From NCBI RefSeq assembly GCF_000003195.3, contig NC_012872.2, positions 53,425,695 through 53,489,694 of the forward strand: DNA of 64,000 nt. The letters run 5' to 3'. This DNA comes from Sorghum bicolor (Eukaryota; Streptophyta; Magnoliopsida; Poales; Poaceae). Position 1 is the first letter of the stretch. Every line of letters starts with the position of its first letter. A program made the position numbers and the translations under genes. This document shows, piece after piece, positions 32,910-43,745 of this stretch. The notes below the pieces were generated by a model. The model was not told the origin of the DNA, searched no databases, and was given only the letters and a program-made list of their open reading frames with translations.

Positions 32910-34531
32910 CTTAGTTTTCTAATTCTGATAACGGTGCTAAAAATGTCAAACCTATCCCTCATGCCACTTAAGCCAAGTTTTCATCCTTAGCATGACATAA
33001 GAGACACGGTATTGAAATATGCAATTGCTCATCTAAATAAATAACAAATGGGATCTGCAAGCGCACAGATTAATACCGATGTAGCATTTTAACCGGGAAG
33101 TATTCTAGGTATCGTTATTTATATTTTTACCACTGGGAAGGGATTAGTAACCATCAATGTTTATTATAGATTGGAATATTGAATTGAGTATCTATCATTG
33201 CATGTATAATTGAGTACATTTATCTAATTCTTTCATACAGGGATAAGTGTCACATAAAGAATATATAAAGTAATGAATAGTGACAAAGATAATTAATATG
33301 ATCAGCATAACTTAGCCACATAATAAATATGATAAGCACCTCAATTAGATATTCTAGCAAGTCATTAGCATGGAATTAGAACGAACTACAAAAATATTTC
33401 CTAAGTTATTCTTAACTATACAGTCTAGCATATCATAGTTAGTGCAATTATACTTAGCAATCATTGTGAGACAAGATTACGCTCATGCATAGTGATATTA
33501 TCAAGGTAAATGAGAAACATAGCAATCACTCCCCTGTAATAATGTTGCTCTGTCAGCCTTATACACGAGAGGGGGACTATATAAGAATCAATGAAGCTGT
33601 CACTATCACGAACTACCCCGCGATCTGGCATATAGGGTACAATCGCAGATAAATACGGTATAAGCACCACGCCTACACAATATCTATCATTTACCCATGG
33701 ATCTGATGGATAAACGCTATACGATCCTAAACATGTATATAATTCCGATCTAACTAAGCCAAGTATATAACTATGATAAACTAAGAACAATATAATTGCG
33801 AATATAAACAAGTAGAGCAAAGTCATAAGCAATATATTGAAGTAGAACAAAGTCATATTCATAATATTGAAGAACAAAGATGAACAATTAGAAAAACAAT
33901 TAGAGAATTACCAAGAATCCTCTTGACAGATCCGGAAACCAATCGAAGATTGACTCCTTCTAGTTCTAATCCTATGTAGCTATGCTAATCTAGATATCTA
34001 ATTGATGTGGTGGCTCTAGGCTTGATCAAAGACTTCTTCTCCCTTGATGAATAATGAATTAGGGTTGAGAGCTCTTCTCCTCCAAGGGCCAGGGGGTCTG
34101 GTTTTATAGTCCCTCCAAGTGAATATGGGCCATCGGATCAAACCGACATTGATTGAACGGTTATCCTTGATCCTTTAGGTCGGTGGAGCGTAATCCCGAA
34201 AGAGAGTTCTGATTGGACTCTAGAGGGGGGCGTGCGCCCTGGTCCCTAGGGCGGGCGCCCTAGGCCAGGCTCCGTTCTGCCTCCGCTTCGTTCCCGTGGC
34301 TTCTGGAATCTTCTAGATGTAAGATAATTGCGCAGTACGTTAATATCTCTATGTAATCCCGACATGTGGGTCTTTCTTTCATATTTCCTGATAACCCCCT
34401 GCAGAAATAGACAAACACCAAAACTCATGGAATTCTGTCAGATAAAACCCTAAGTCTGCATGTTGATTTTATTTGGATCCTTTTCTTTTGTTTATTTGAT
34501 AATTAAATTTGATACTTAAGGACCGTCAACA
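32910..34531 (-). repeat. Right (5') LTR of the Athila/Tat-type element, remainder
   Basis: Continues 24898-24937 after the gypsy insertion. Parallel to 10761-12359 throughout. Ends GTCAACA followed by ACCGT. Confidence 0.9.
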
Positions 34532-36018
34532 ACCGTCTGAACTCGATCAACACATCACAACCAACACGCATTCCAAGACAGACATGCAAGAAAACAATTC
34601 CTAAATTAGAACAGTACACAAGCAATAAATAAATTTAAATAAAAGTTTTCCAAAATCTTCTACGTGCTCCTACGATCACGTCAACACGAATTCCACAGAA
34701 AACGAAGTTACGATGCGAAGACTACACATTAAATGGGACTTCACAGGCGATCTATGAACTTGTAATATTCTAGAAAATCTAACACTGGTGAACCTAAACA
34801 ACAGTGATATGAACACAAAGCTTATGAAATTACCAAACTAACGCAACTTGAACGAATCAAAACAGAGCTAAAACGATGATTTTATAAGCAAAACAGTGCA
34901 ATGGCAATTCTGTAATTATTTCAAGGTATAAACGATTTAAAATAAATCGAAAAATCTAGGAAATCCTCTCGGCCAGGGACTGCGCGTGTGAAATCAAGAA
35001 AGTTTGGGGTCTCTTTAGAAAAACGGCCCACGAAGGGGCATCGGGCGATATCGGCCCTCGGATTTGAAACTGACGGCCAGGATTTGATCAGGGGAGGAGG
35101 GAGAAGGCCGGCCACGGAGTTGAGGGGGATCGCGGTGGTGACCATTTCTGGTGGCCTGGTGCTCGCTGGAGTCGCACGTCCGGCTGCTACGGTGCACCGT
35201 TCTCGAAGCCCAAGACACCGGGGAGAGAGGAGTCATAGGTGAGTCCGTCCTGGGGTAAAACGCGGCCGGGGAAGTGGCCAGCGCGGCGGTCCGCGGTAGC
35301 GCCATAGTCAACGGCCTCAGTGCACGTGGGGAAGACTCTAGAGACTACCACTTCGCACGGGAGAAAGAGGGGAAGGAGGAGAGCTCACCACGGCGAAAAG
35401 CGGAGGCGGAGATGGCTCAAAACGACGATGCGGCGCGTCGCAAAATCGGCAGCTCGGCGGCGGTTTTTGCGAGCGCTGCGAGATAGAGCAGGAGTGGGGA
35501 GAGAGCGAAATGGGAGTGGGGAGGCAGCTCGGGCTTGGGTGCAGTTCAAAAGGAGCGAGGAGCGGGGGAGAACGTGGGAGCGGGGGAAATGCGGCCAACG
35601 GTTTCGGCCTCCATGCGAAGTGAGAGAGAGTGGTTGCGGGAGGGGGAGAAGCTGATGGGTGGGTCCCACCTGGCGGAGAGAGAGAAGGGAGGGGGAAGGC
35701 TGGGCTGGGCCGAACCCAAGAGAGGGGAGGGGGAGAGGAAATGGGCCGCGAGCTAGGTGGGCCGCGCAGGCTGAAAGAGAGACGGTGAAAAGAATTTGCC
35801 TTTTTATTTTTCAACCAATTTTCAAACTCATTTTTTTCAAATTGAATTTGAATAAATTATTTTTTTGCAAAAATTCACACCTGAATGCTGCAGCATGAAT
35901 GCATCAACGTGTCTCTAAACTTCTAGTAAATTTTAGTTTCCCAAAAATTGATCATTTCAATTTAGAAATGTAATTTTGACTTTGATGATCACTTATTAGA
36001 GTATCGAGTAAAGGAGAA
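34532..36018. mobile_element. Right part of the old LTR-type repeat that hosts the nest
   Basis: Resumes the sequence interrupted at 10725. A CpG-rich block (34990-35780) with overlapping open frames on both strands is flanked by AT-rich sequence, typical of large gypsy LTRs and not of a gene: the frames carry no domain. The right limit is set where similarity to the copy 5 gene flank begins (ATGGTCGTTTCAATTACATT at about 36017). Confidence 0.45.
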
Positions 36019-36309
36019 ATGGTCGTTTCAATTACATTTCTCTACACTACTGCGCAATACTCAAAACTGTCATGTACACTGCTGAGACTTTTTGCAAACA
36101 AATTAACAGCCTTTTTAATTAACTTATAAGGAATTCTTGATACATCATCATTAACTTGCTCTATTTTTCTTACAAATTGAGAGCAAACTGATGGGAACGA
36201 ATTGAACTGATGCACAAGTGCGAATCAGAACCTATGACAGCACTACAGCTACATCAAGGGGCTCATCTGCTTCAGGCCACTCATGATGCTGGCAGCGACC
36301 ATCACTTCA

Positions 36310-36495
36310 TCAGTGCGCGAAGTAGGTGACGAAGAGCGCAGCGAACATGAGCAGGTACGCGATCGCCTGATCAATCCCCTTCGCGTCAATCACCCGCGCT
36401 GCCGCCGGCTGCTTGTCCTGCGCCATGGAGAGCTGCATGAGCCCGGAGAAGAAGAAGGCCGTGAACAGCAGCACGTACGCCTTCACGGATGCCAT
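36310..36495 (-). CDS. Arabinogalactan-peptide-like gene, copy 3 (short type, 61 aa)
   Basis: Signal peptide MASVKAYVLLFTAFFFSGLM, linker AQDKQPAAARVIDAKG, tail IDQAIAYLLMFAALFVTYFA. The longer open frame to 36594 adds 33 residues with no signal peptide. The internal Met at 36493-36495 aligns with the start in all sister copies, so it was chosen. The single proline is in KQPAA. The gene and about 900 bp around it (36019-36938) are paralogous to 41690-42757 (copy 5). Confidence 0.88.
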   Translation of the reverse strand: MASVKAYVLLFTAFFFSGLMQLSMAQDKQPAAARVIDAKGIDQAIAYLLMFAALFVTYFAH

Positions 36496-36740
36496 TAATT
36501 CACAGCTGCTGAAGACACTGAAGAAAAATATTGGAAATGCAGTTGCTCTGCGAAGCTGTGGTTTGTTTGGAGATGCAAAGGAATTGTAGGGCATGCATGC
36601 ATATATATAGCGGTAGTGATGAACTCTCAGTGTGCTTAGTTTGATCAGGACTGAAGGAAAATTTGAAGTTATTGTATATGCAGAGAAGATGAATCGGTCA
36701 GTCTGTATGGTCTTTCTGGCTCGGCAGGATTGACTATCTT
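36496..36740 (-). promoter_or_regulatory. Promoter region of AGP-like copy 3
   Basis: TATATATA at 36602-36609, 107 bp from the ATG. The conserved block at 36694-36737 (CGGTCAGTCTGTATGG, then CTCGGCAGGATTGACT) gives a complementary AGTCAA core, while the first core has A to G (GGTCAG). Confidence 0.6.
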
Positions 36741-36938
36741 GGTCGCCGTATAAATGTGCTGAACATTTCCATCTCGGCGCTCGGTTTTGTCTACTTTGGA
36801 GGATTCACATGAGTTCTCAGTTCAGAACATGAGATGAACGATGTTTTGTGTGCAAGTTTGTGAATACAATTCTTTTCGTTGAAATCTTCAGTATGTAGCA
36901 ACGGACAAATCAAAGCTGCAGAACAATGTTGACTGGCA

Positions 36939-37976
36939 GACTGTGTGGGCCCGGCTCTTACTTGACATTCATGCGATCTAGTTTGCGGACAGATACGTCA
37001 GGCTGAGTACGTCTTACACATTTTCGATGGAATGCTACGGAATGCTTGTACTAGGTTAAAAGTGTGAGCTTATCAGCCGAATCTATGAGACATTCAATAG
37101 TATTTTTCTCTTACAGTAAATCAGCAACAGTACTTTCTACCATAACTTATCAGTCAAACGAATAAAACGGGTTCACATATTTTCAATGGAATGCTACAGA
37201 AGTTATCCTAAGTTTCTTCAGAACAATAAGACCACGTTAAGACCAAATATAAGTTAGACAAGTCATGCACTGATTCAAATAAGTTCAGTGATCAACTAGT
37301 TTTAGTGAGACAGCTACTTGTCATGGTATTTGCTTCCTATATATATTAACGGTTAGGTTCATTTCTTTTTTGTTCATACAACAAAAATAATGCAAACATA
37401 CTGAAATATAAGATATTCTAGAAAGTTTAGGACAAATGCAAATGATGCATGTAACTCTCCCTTAACTATAAAGAGACTCTGTGCTTACAATATTTTAAGC
37501 TTGGTTGTAGATATGAATGGCAGGTATATATGTGATTGGGATTTTGAGGGGATTAATTCACACCTTATTATTTGGGACAAAATTTGAATGATTCAATACC
37601 ATATATTCCATGACTAGGGAATAGAAATAGAAGTGTAGATAATACTATCAAATAATTATTTAATTAAATCTGATGGTAAGATATATGTTTTATAAAAGGA
37701 AATTATTTCTTACTCCTAATTACTCCCATGTGTATATCTTCAAATTTAGTGTATATATGGACCGACAAATGGACAAAGTGTATGTAGACAGATTATGTGA
37801 TCTTACTAGACCATCTAGGTTTATATATGTCGAGTATACAAGTGTACATAGACTATATGATTATACTTTTTTTATACTACTATAATAGTATTATAACAAT
37901 ATATTAAAAGATACTCTTTTAAAAAATCATGTAGTAAGATTTGTGGTTTCTTAAAATGAGTATATAAACATACTCA
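36939..37976. other. Intergenic, nothing recognised
   Basis: AT-rich spacer between AGP-like copy 3 and the MITE at 37977. No gene, RNA or repeat boundary was seen. Short frames have no family resemblance. Confidence 0.4.
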
Positions 37977-38220
37977 GGCCTTGTTTAGATCCAATTTTTT
38001 TTTATTTTGACATTATTGTAGCACTTTCATTTTTATTTGACAAACATTGTCTAATCATGGAGTAACTAGGCTTAAAAGATTCGTCTTGTGATTTACCGAC
38101 AAACAGTGCAATTAGTTTTTATTTTCATCTATATTTAATGTTCTATGCATATGCTGTAAGATTCGATGTGATGGAGAATTTTAAAAAGTTTTTTGTTTTT
38201 AGGGTAAACTGAATAAGGCC
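37977..38220. mobile_element. MITE with GGCCTTGTTTAG-type ends, 244 bp
   Basis: Left GGCCTTGTTTAGATCC, right GGTAAACTGAATAAGGCC. The interior has the common grass-MITE words GACAAACA-TGTCTAATCATGGAG, AAAAGATTCGTCTTGTGATT and GTGCAATTAGTTTTTATTTT. The target duplication is not clear. Confidence 0.75.
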
Positions 38221-38619
38221 TTCTAATAAATATGTATATGCCCATGCATAATATGGTTTATTGAAGATGGGAGTAATTACACTTGGAATAGGAAAAACGT
38301 GGCCCTTTTCCTTGCCGCAACATACCTTTCTTTTTCTTTTTTCTTAGGTTAATTAATTAATTAATTAATTAAAAATTCTTAGGTTATACTTTTTTATATA
38401 CTACTATAATAGTATTTCTTTTTTATTTTTCTTAGGTTAATTAATTAGTTAATTTTTAAAAAAATCAATAGTTCAGATTTATTTGAGATATTATTTCCTA
38501 GTGAATAAATGGAGTATTGTAACTCTCTCGATAAATAATCTGCGAAGTCTCTTTCTGAAAAGAAAATCTGACCATATGTTTGGGCACATTTTCCATTACG
38601 AATTGACCTACCCAATTTC
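38221..38619. other. AT-rich spacer with TTAA microsatellite
   Basis: (TTAA)n at about 38347-38372, repeated in shorter form at 38438-38456 within a duplicated TTTCTTAGGTTAATTAATT context. No gene. Confidence 0.6.
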
Positions 38620-39077
38620 AAATCTTGTGTGAATATGTCAACATTGAAATTTGCAAGTTGAACTAATTTTGATTATGTGAAAAATATATATGTGGCCATT
38701 TTCTCTGTAGATTAAGCTCTTGGAGTCTTGGTTAATTTTCTAGTGATATACTACCTCAATCAAAAGTAACACGATTAAGGAGTTAAGGTGACTTAATTTG
38801 CGCATACATGCAGAAATAACACTACGTCGTATATAACAGAGAATTTTCTTTTTTAAAAAAAAATGAAATATTCTGAAGTTCTGAACTTGTCAGCAGGATA
38901 TACATTATCATTGTATCTCAAACAAGTAGACAATAATTAAACTGATCAGAAATACCCCTAATTGAACTGATACATGAATTCAGTCAGGAAGGAGGACCCG
39001 GACCGACCGGCATTACAGATCCAACGAGCTTGTCTGTCTTTTAGACCAGACACGAAACTAGCTATATATACCACTGA

Positions 39078-39275
39078 TCAGTGAGCGAAATAGGTGACGA
39101 AGAGCGCAGCGAACATGAGCAGGTAAGCGACAGCCTGATCGATGGCCTTTCCGTCAATCACCCGCGCCGTCGCCATGGCGGTCGCTGACTTCTCCTGTGC
39201 TGCCATGGACAGCTGCATGAGCCCCGAGAAGAAGAAAGCTGTGAACAGCAGTACGTATGCCTTCAGGGCCGCCAT
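39078..39275 (-). CDS. Arabinogalactan-peptide-like gene, copy 4 (long type, 65 aa)
   Basis: Signal peptide MAALKAYVLLFTAFFFSGLM, linker AAQEKSATAMATARVIDGK, tail IDQAVAYLLMFAALFVTYFA. The proline of KPATA is replaced by serine (KSATA), so the mature part has no proline at all. A glycine precedes KAIDQ, making the GPI-cleavage region differ from sister copies. Its context is duplicated at copies 6 and 7. Confidence 0.88.
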   Translation of the reverse strand: MAALKAYVLLFTAFFFSGLMQLSMAAQEKSATAMATARVIDGKAIDQAVAYLLMFAALFVTYFAH

Positions 39276-39560
39276 CTTCTGTCAGACTGTCAGTGTACTA
39301 GATAGCTAGAGTTTTTCAAGCAGCTGCCTGAAAGATGTATCGCAGCTTCTGAACTCTGATCCTTTTGAATAGCTACGCCTACTAGTTAAGAATATATGCG
39401 CTCCTATATATAGGCTCTCTGATGCTTGTGGCGATGCAGAGGAATCGGTGTGGCTATACGTATTTATAGTGTGGCATGATCAGGAGTTTTGAGGATAATT
39501 TGAACTTATGAGTCGGTCAATTCGTTTGTCTAGCTCGCCAGGATTGACTTGACAGTTGAA
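39276..39560 (-). promoter_or_regulatory. Promoter region of AGP-like copy 4
   Basis: TATAAATA on the gene strand at 39461-39468. A second TATATA is at about 39405-39412 and could be used instead. The conserved block at 39511-39555 (GTCGGTCAATTCGTTTGTC, then CCAGGATTGACTTGACAG) holds three TTGAC/GTCAA cores. Confidence 0.6.
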
Positions 39561-40150
39561 ACATCTCGTCATGTGCTGAAATTTTGGCATTTGCCAGGCA
39601 ATTGTCTATCTCAGCCATTCATTTCGCTTTTAACCCCTCCTTGGCTCTCCTTTGCAAGATCTATGTCAGTTCAGTATATACTGAGCATGAGATGACTTTT
39701 TGGATGCTAAGTCGTGAATGGAATCGTCCTTTACCTTGTAGGAGTAACTTGAAACCTTCAGGGAGTGGCAGCGCTAGAAAAATGCATGACAACATTGACC
39801 GGGCCCTGCAGGCCATGCGATCTAGTATATACTGGGGGATAGGACGGTTAATTACTGTAGTCTTGTCATGTGTTACAATACTTTAACCGGAAGGAAGATG
39901 AACTGTTGAGGTTGCCCAAACCATTTAGGTTTAAGTTCTCGTCTAAACGAATTTTGATGTTATTTTCTTCTTAATAAAATGTACCACCTGGTTGCTCCTA
40001 AGTTGGTTCATTTTCCGGCTGGTTTCTCCTAAGTTGCTTCATTTTTTTAATATAGTTTTACCGGAGCAAAGGACCGTTTGCTTCAATGCTCTTGCAAAGG
40101 TAAGAAGTATAGATTAGGAAAAAGTTGAGCATGGACATGGATTTATGTAA

Positions 40151-40869
40151 CACTTACACGACAATATAGACAGCAATAACACATACATACTCATCTTCTA
40201 TAAACATACATACGCAAATTCTACCTTTATGAGCATCTTTGAACTGAGTCCGCAGATCTCAAGATTTACAAAGTCACCACAAGCGTCTCATTGTCGATAA
40301 AGACATCCGCATACTACTAAAAGTTTAAATCTAAAAAAATACAATCGTGCCAAATCAAGGACTTAGCTTGGTGGGTAGATTCCATTACAAGAAACCCAAC
40401 CAACTAATCTATGATTAGTTCGCTCCTTGAAATGGTTTTTAGAGAAGTTAAATGTATTACAGATCCATTAACTTATGCGGGATTTTCAATTAGGTCCAAC
40501 TCTAAAAGTGATTTTCATGTCCATAAACTTTTTAAAAGGTTCACCACAAGTCTGTATCCCTTTGTTTAGCTATTAGATCTAACGTGGCATATATAATTAG
40601 TTTTTTTTTATGTAAACAGGAGGGGTTGCCTCCTACTGTGCTTTAGCCAACATAGCATAAAATTTGCATTTAGCTCCTCCTCACTCCCTTCTTCTTCCTT
40701 GCTCTGTTCCCTGAGTGGCAGCGTGAGACATGCAAAGGTGGTGAGCGCAAAAAACCGGCAAGCGCTACGAGCGAAAGGGACGGTGGTGTCAGCATCACCT
40801 CCCGCTAAAACCAGTAATTAGGCTAAGATGTCCACTACTAATCGCACTTCTCCTAATTCCTAATTCGAC
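40151..40869. other. Intergenic, nothing certain
   Basis: A T-run with GTAAACAGGAGGGGTTGCCTC at about 40600 resembles LINE 3' ends on the minus strand but is too short to call. No gene. Confidence 0.3.
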
Positions 40870-41300
40870 TAGTCATCCTGAGCTCATGCCACAGCAGGAA
40901 GACCGAATGGCTGCATTCATCAAATGGGCAGTACTCAGCCAAATCGGCATATTGCCTGCAATTTAAGGACCTCGGCATCTGTGCTACGGCTGGTTTAACG
41001 TGGAGGACGAAAGCACCGCCAAAGTGCAGATTTTTCCGTTGGCTGTTGCTACAGAACAGGATTTGGACAGCAGATAGGCTCCAGATTAGGTAATGGCCAA
41101 ACGAGTACGTCTGTCAGCTATGTATGCAGAATCTGAAGACTGCGCTACGTTTGTTCGTTGAATGTCATTATGGGAAAGAGTGGGTCAGAACGCCGAACCT
41201 GCTCCCTGTTAATTGGGGACAGAGAACAACGCAAATGCATGCTGGTGGATGTCTGTCATCAGAGAAATTGTCGTCAACAATGCAAATCAGTGTTTTGTGA
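40870..41300 (+). pseudogene. LINE fragment encoding part of a zf-RVT domain
   Basis: From 40998 the plus strand encodes [19 protein letters not shown], then WTADRL, and after an in-frame TAA, YVCQLCMQNLKTALRLFVEC. This is the reverse-transcriptase zinc-binding region found near the C-terminus of plant L1 ORF2 (compare [20 protein letters not shown] in the LINE at 58.8 kb). Broken by at least one stop. Boundaries are approximate and no other LINE part is preserved. Confidence 0.75.
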
Positions 41301-42109
41301 TCAGGGAATTAAAAGGGTAGCACACGGAACACAAAATTATGTTGGTTCAGGCACGTACGGGTGTCTTATGTCCAATAGAGAATCAATCTCTTATCTCATA
41401 TGCTTAAGGATTACAGGGACGCTAATGTACGTGTTTGTCTAGCTGTGTAAACTAGATTCTGTCTGATACAAAATTTATGAAACCACACATTCCCTTAATC
41501 CTTAACTTGGCGTAAGTGTGAGGTTGTGTCAATATTTGAGGTGCATACGAATTGTTCTGAGATAACTTAATGTTTGAGTTACATGTAAAACTATGATTTG
41601 AGGTGTCCTTTTTATTAAAATTATTTAAAAATTTTACAACAAATATATACACCTAAAATGTGCTTACATGCGAATTTTTAGATTTTCATGGTCGTTTCAA
41701 TTACATTTTTTTTTGTGAAATTCAGTTATAGACACAGACGCTCATAAATACAAGTGCACTTCTCACGAACGCACGCACGTACATCCTATACCTTTGAGCA
41801 TCTCCAAAGAACTGGCACATCTCTGCACTATACTCAAAACTGTCATGTACACTGCTGAGATTTTTTCAAACAAATTAACAGCCTTTTGACTTATGAGGAA
41901 TTCTTGATACATCATCATTAATTTGCTCGGAAGCTTTTCTTTTGTATTAACAAATTGACAGCAAACTCATCGGCACGAACTGAACTGATGCACGAGTGCG
42001 AGTCAGAACCTATAACAGCACTACAGCTACAGCAAGGGGCCGGCTTATCTGCTTCAGGCCACTCATGATGCTGTACTACTGTGTCTACTGAGGCAGCAGC
42101 GATCATGCT

Positions 42110-42295
42110 TCAGTGCGCGAAATAGGTGACGAAGAGCGCAGCGAACATGAGCAGGTATGCGATCGCCTGATCAATGGCCTTGGCATCCACCACCCGCGCC
42201 GCCGTCGCTGGTTTGTCCTGCGCCATGGAGAGCTGCATGAGCCCGGAGAAGAAGAAGGCCGTGAACAGCATCACGTACGCCTTCATGGATGCCAT
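42110..42295 (-). CDS. Arabinogalactan-peptide-like gene, copy 5 (short type, 61 aa)
   Basis: Signal peptide MASMKAYVMLFTAFFFSGLM, linker AQDKPATAARVVDAK, tail IDQAIAYLLMFAALFVTYFA. The open frame to 42343 adds 16 residues upstream. The Met at 42293-42295 aligns with the sister starts and opens the signal peptide. Nearest paralogue by flank is copy 3, while the linker is closest to copy 1. Confidence 0.88.
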   Translation of the reverse strand: MASMKAYVMLFTAFFFSGLMQLSMAQDKPATAARVVDAKAIDQAIAYLLMFAALFVTYFAH

Positions 42296-42570
42296 TAGTT
42301 CACACCGCGCTGCTGAAGAAGCTGAAGAAGAATGAAAATGCAAATGCGCCTGCGAAGCTCTGTGATTTGTTTGGAGATGGAAAGAAATTGGAGGGCACGC
42401 ATATATATAGAATATAGATGCAGTACATGGGCAAAGGTGCGATGAAGATGAACTCTCAGTGTGCTTAGTTTGGCCGGAGGACTGAAGGGAAATTTGAAGT
42501 TATTATGAAGAGAAGATGAATCGGTCAGTCTGTATGGTCTTTCTCTGGCTCGGCAGGATTGACTATCATG
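42296..42570 (-). promoter_or_regulatory. Promoter region of AGP-like copy 5
   Basis: TATATATA at 42402-42409, 107 bp from the ATG exactly as in copy 3. Conserved block 42520-42567 (TCGGTCAGTCTGTATGG, then CTCGGCAGGATTGACT). Confidence 0.6.
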
Positions 42571-42840
42571 GTCGCCACATAAATGTGCTGAACATTTCCA
42601 TCTCGGCGCGCGGTTTTGTCTAGTTTGGAGGATTCGCATGAGTTCAGTTGAGAACATGAGATGGGCGATGACCCGATGCATGTCTCGTGTGCATGTCGTG
42701 AGTATTGGTTGAAATCTTCAGTAAATAGCAACGGACAAAGCTGCAGAACAATGTTGACTGCACCCTGCCCTCACATTCATGTGCTATTTTGCCGACAGAA
42801 TACGTCATGCCTAAGTATGCCAATGTCATATACACATGCA

Positions 42841-43227
42841 TGTGCTAGTTTCCCCAAGACGACTCCGGGTCCGGGGTGGGCTCCAGATTCACGCAGTGTT
42901 CTTCTACCCCGGCCTGGCCTGCAACTGGTGGCGGAGGGGCGACGCCTGGATGTGGTTACGTGCAAGGCCCAGCCCTTCTGGGTTGGCTTGGCTCTTGACA
43001 GTGGCTCTCCAGCTCGATCAGGTTGCCAAGCAACGGCTCTCGGTGTGCCATATATGCATGAGTTGTAGGCGAAAGCTCAGCTCGCCTCTCGGACGGGTCA
43101 ACGATGGTGATGCGCCGGGCGTCAAATCCCTCCTTGGAAGCTTCGTTGAACATGCATGTTATCATCAGTGTTGACAGCGTAGGTCTGTGAGCAAAAGCCA
43201 TGCCTTATTAGTTCCTAAGGCCGGCGC
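42841..43227. other. GC-rich segment, possible captured gene fragment
   Basis: A sharp rise in GC with open frames on both strands (for example 42956-43201 minus, 81 codons) stands in AT-rich surroundings. No family recognised. It may be a fragment carried by a transposon, but no terminal repeats or target duplication were found. Confidence 0.3.
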
Positions 43228-43745
43228 GACAGTGACGCTCTTAGATTAGATATATTAGATATTAGGTATGGATTCAACTCATACAGTACTATTTACAATA
43301 TTTTAATTTGAATTTGGATATGAATACACATATTATTAGATACGAATATAAAATCGGTAATGCTCTTCTCAGGGCGTCCGTCCTTCGGGACACGCCCCTG
43401 CCTGTGGACCATGCTTTACTCAAAATATCTAACGAACACCATCCACGTACAACCACTCATTCTCTAGTTTATTTATGTCCACTCGACAGTGACGCTCTTA
43501 GATATTAGGTATGGATTAAACTCAAATAAGTGTGAAACTGAATCCACATAGTACTATTTACAAAATTTTAATTTGAATTTGGATATGAATACAAATATTA
43601 TTAGATACGAATATAAAATCGGTAATGCTCTCCTCAGGGCGTCCGTCCTTCTCGACATGCCCTTGCCTGTGGACCATGCCTCACCCAAAATATCGAACAA
43701 ACACCGCACAGCCACTCATTCTCTAGTTTATTTCTGTCCACTCAT
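43228..43745. repeat. Tandem duplication, 2 x about 257-260 bp
   Basis: Units 43228-43484 and 43485-43745 share GACAGTGACGCTCTTAGAT, AATTTGAATTTGGATATGAA, ACGAATATAAAATCGGTAAT, CAGGGCGTCCGTCCTTC and the end ATTCTCTAGTTTATTT-TGTC. Each contains the left boundary of the Mutator-like element described next. Confidence 0.85.

Larger units (their letters stand above)
10726..34531 (-). mobile_element. Athila/Tat-type Ty3/gypsy retrotransposon, pol-less, carrying nested insertions
   Basis: Two LTRs start TGTTGGGTATTCTTAAC and end GTCAACA. The 5-bp target duplication ACCGT flanks the whole (10721-10725 and 34532-34536). A primer binding site next to the right LTR and a purine tract next to the left LTR, both on the minus strand, give the orientation. 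Its own interior codes for Gag (24057-24719 plus 18640-19020) and a double protease (17029-18552). Between 17029 and the left LTR, where reverse transcriptase and integrase should be, there is only non-coding AT-rich sequence, so it is non-autonomous. Later insertions are a related element (19021-24051), a Copia/SIRE-like LTR (12772-14783) and a plus-strand gypsy element in its right LTR (24938-32909). Confidence 0.85.
38620..40150. repeat. Segmental duplication unit around AGP-like copy 4
   Basis: Collinear with 46420-48450 and 50670-52500: the CTGATCAGAAATA-TCCTAA 3' flank, gene, promoter, and the upstream stretch with CGTGAATGGAATCG, ACCTTGTAGGA and AACATTGACCGG. The end (AAGTATA-ATTAG-AAAA-GTTGAGCATG) matches 52431-52500. 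Confidence 0.8.
41690..42757. repeat. Segmental duplication unit around AGP-like copy 5
   Basis: Collinear with 36019-36938. It carries an extra insert of about 115 bp (about 41712-41826, from TGTGAAATTCAGTTATAG to AACTGGCACATC) absent from the copy 3 unit. Confidence 0.85.

Noticed and set aside
35338..35814. 158-codon Pro/Ser-rich minus-strand frame and overlapping plus-strand frames
   Set aside because: Frames open on both strands because of high GC; the region behaves like the GC-rich part of a large LTR.
8897..36018. Assigning the old LTR-type repeat a target duplication
   Set aside because: CAACT precedes the left end but no matching 5-bp repeat could be found near the right end, so boundaries and completeness remain open.
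36496..36594. N-terminal extension of AGP-like copy 3 (33 codons upstream)
   Set aside because: It would bury the signal peptide and is not matched in frame in the other copies; the TATA box lies at its 5' edge, so it is leader sequence.
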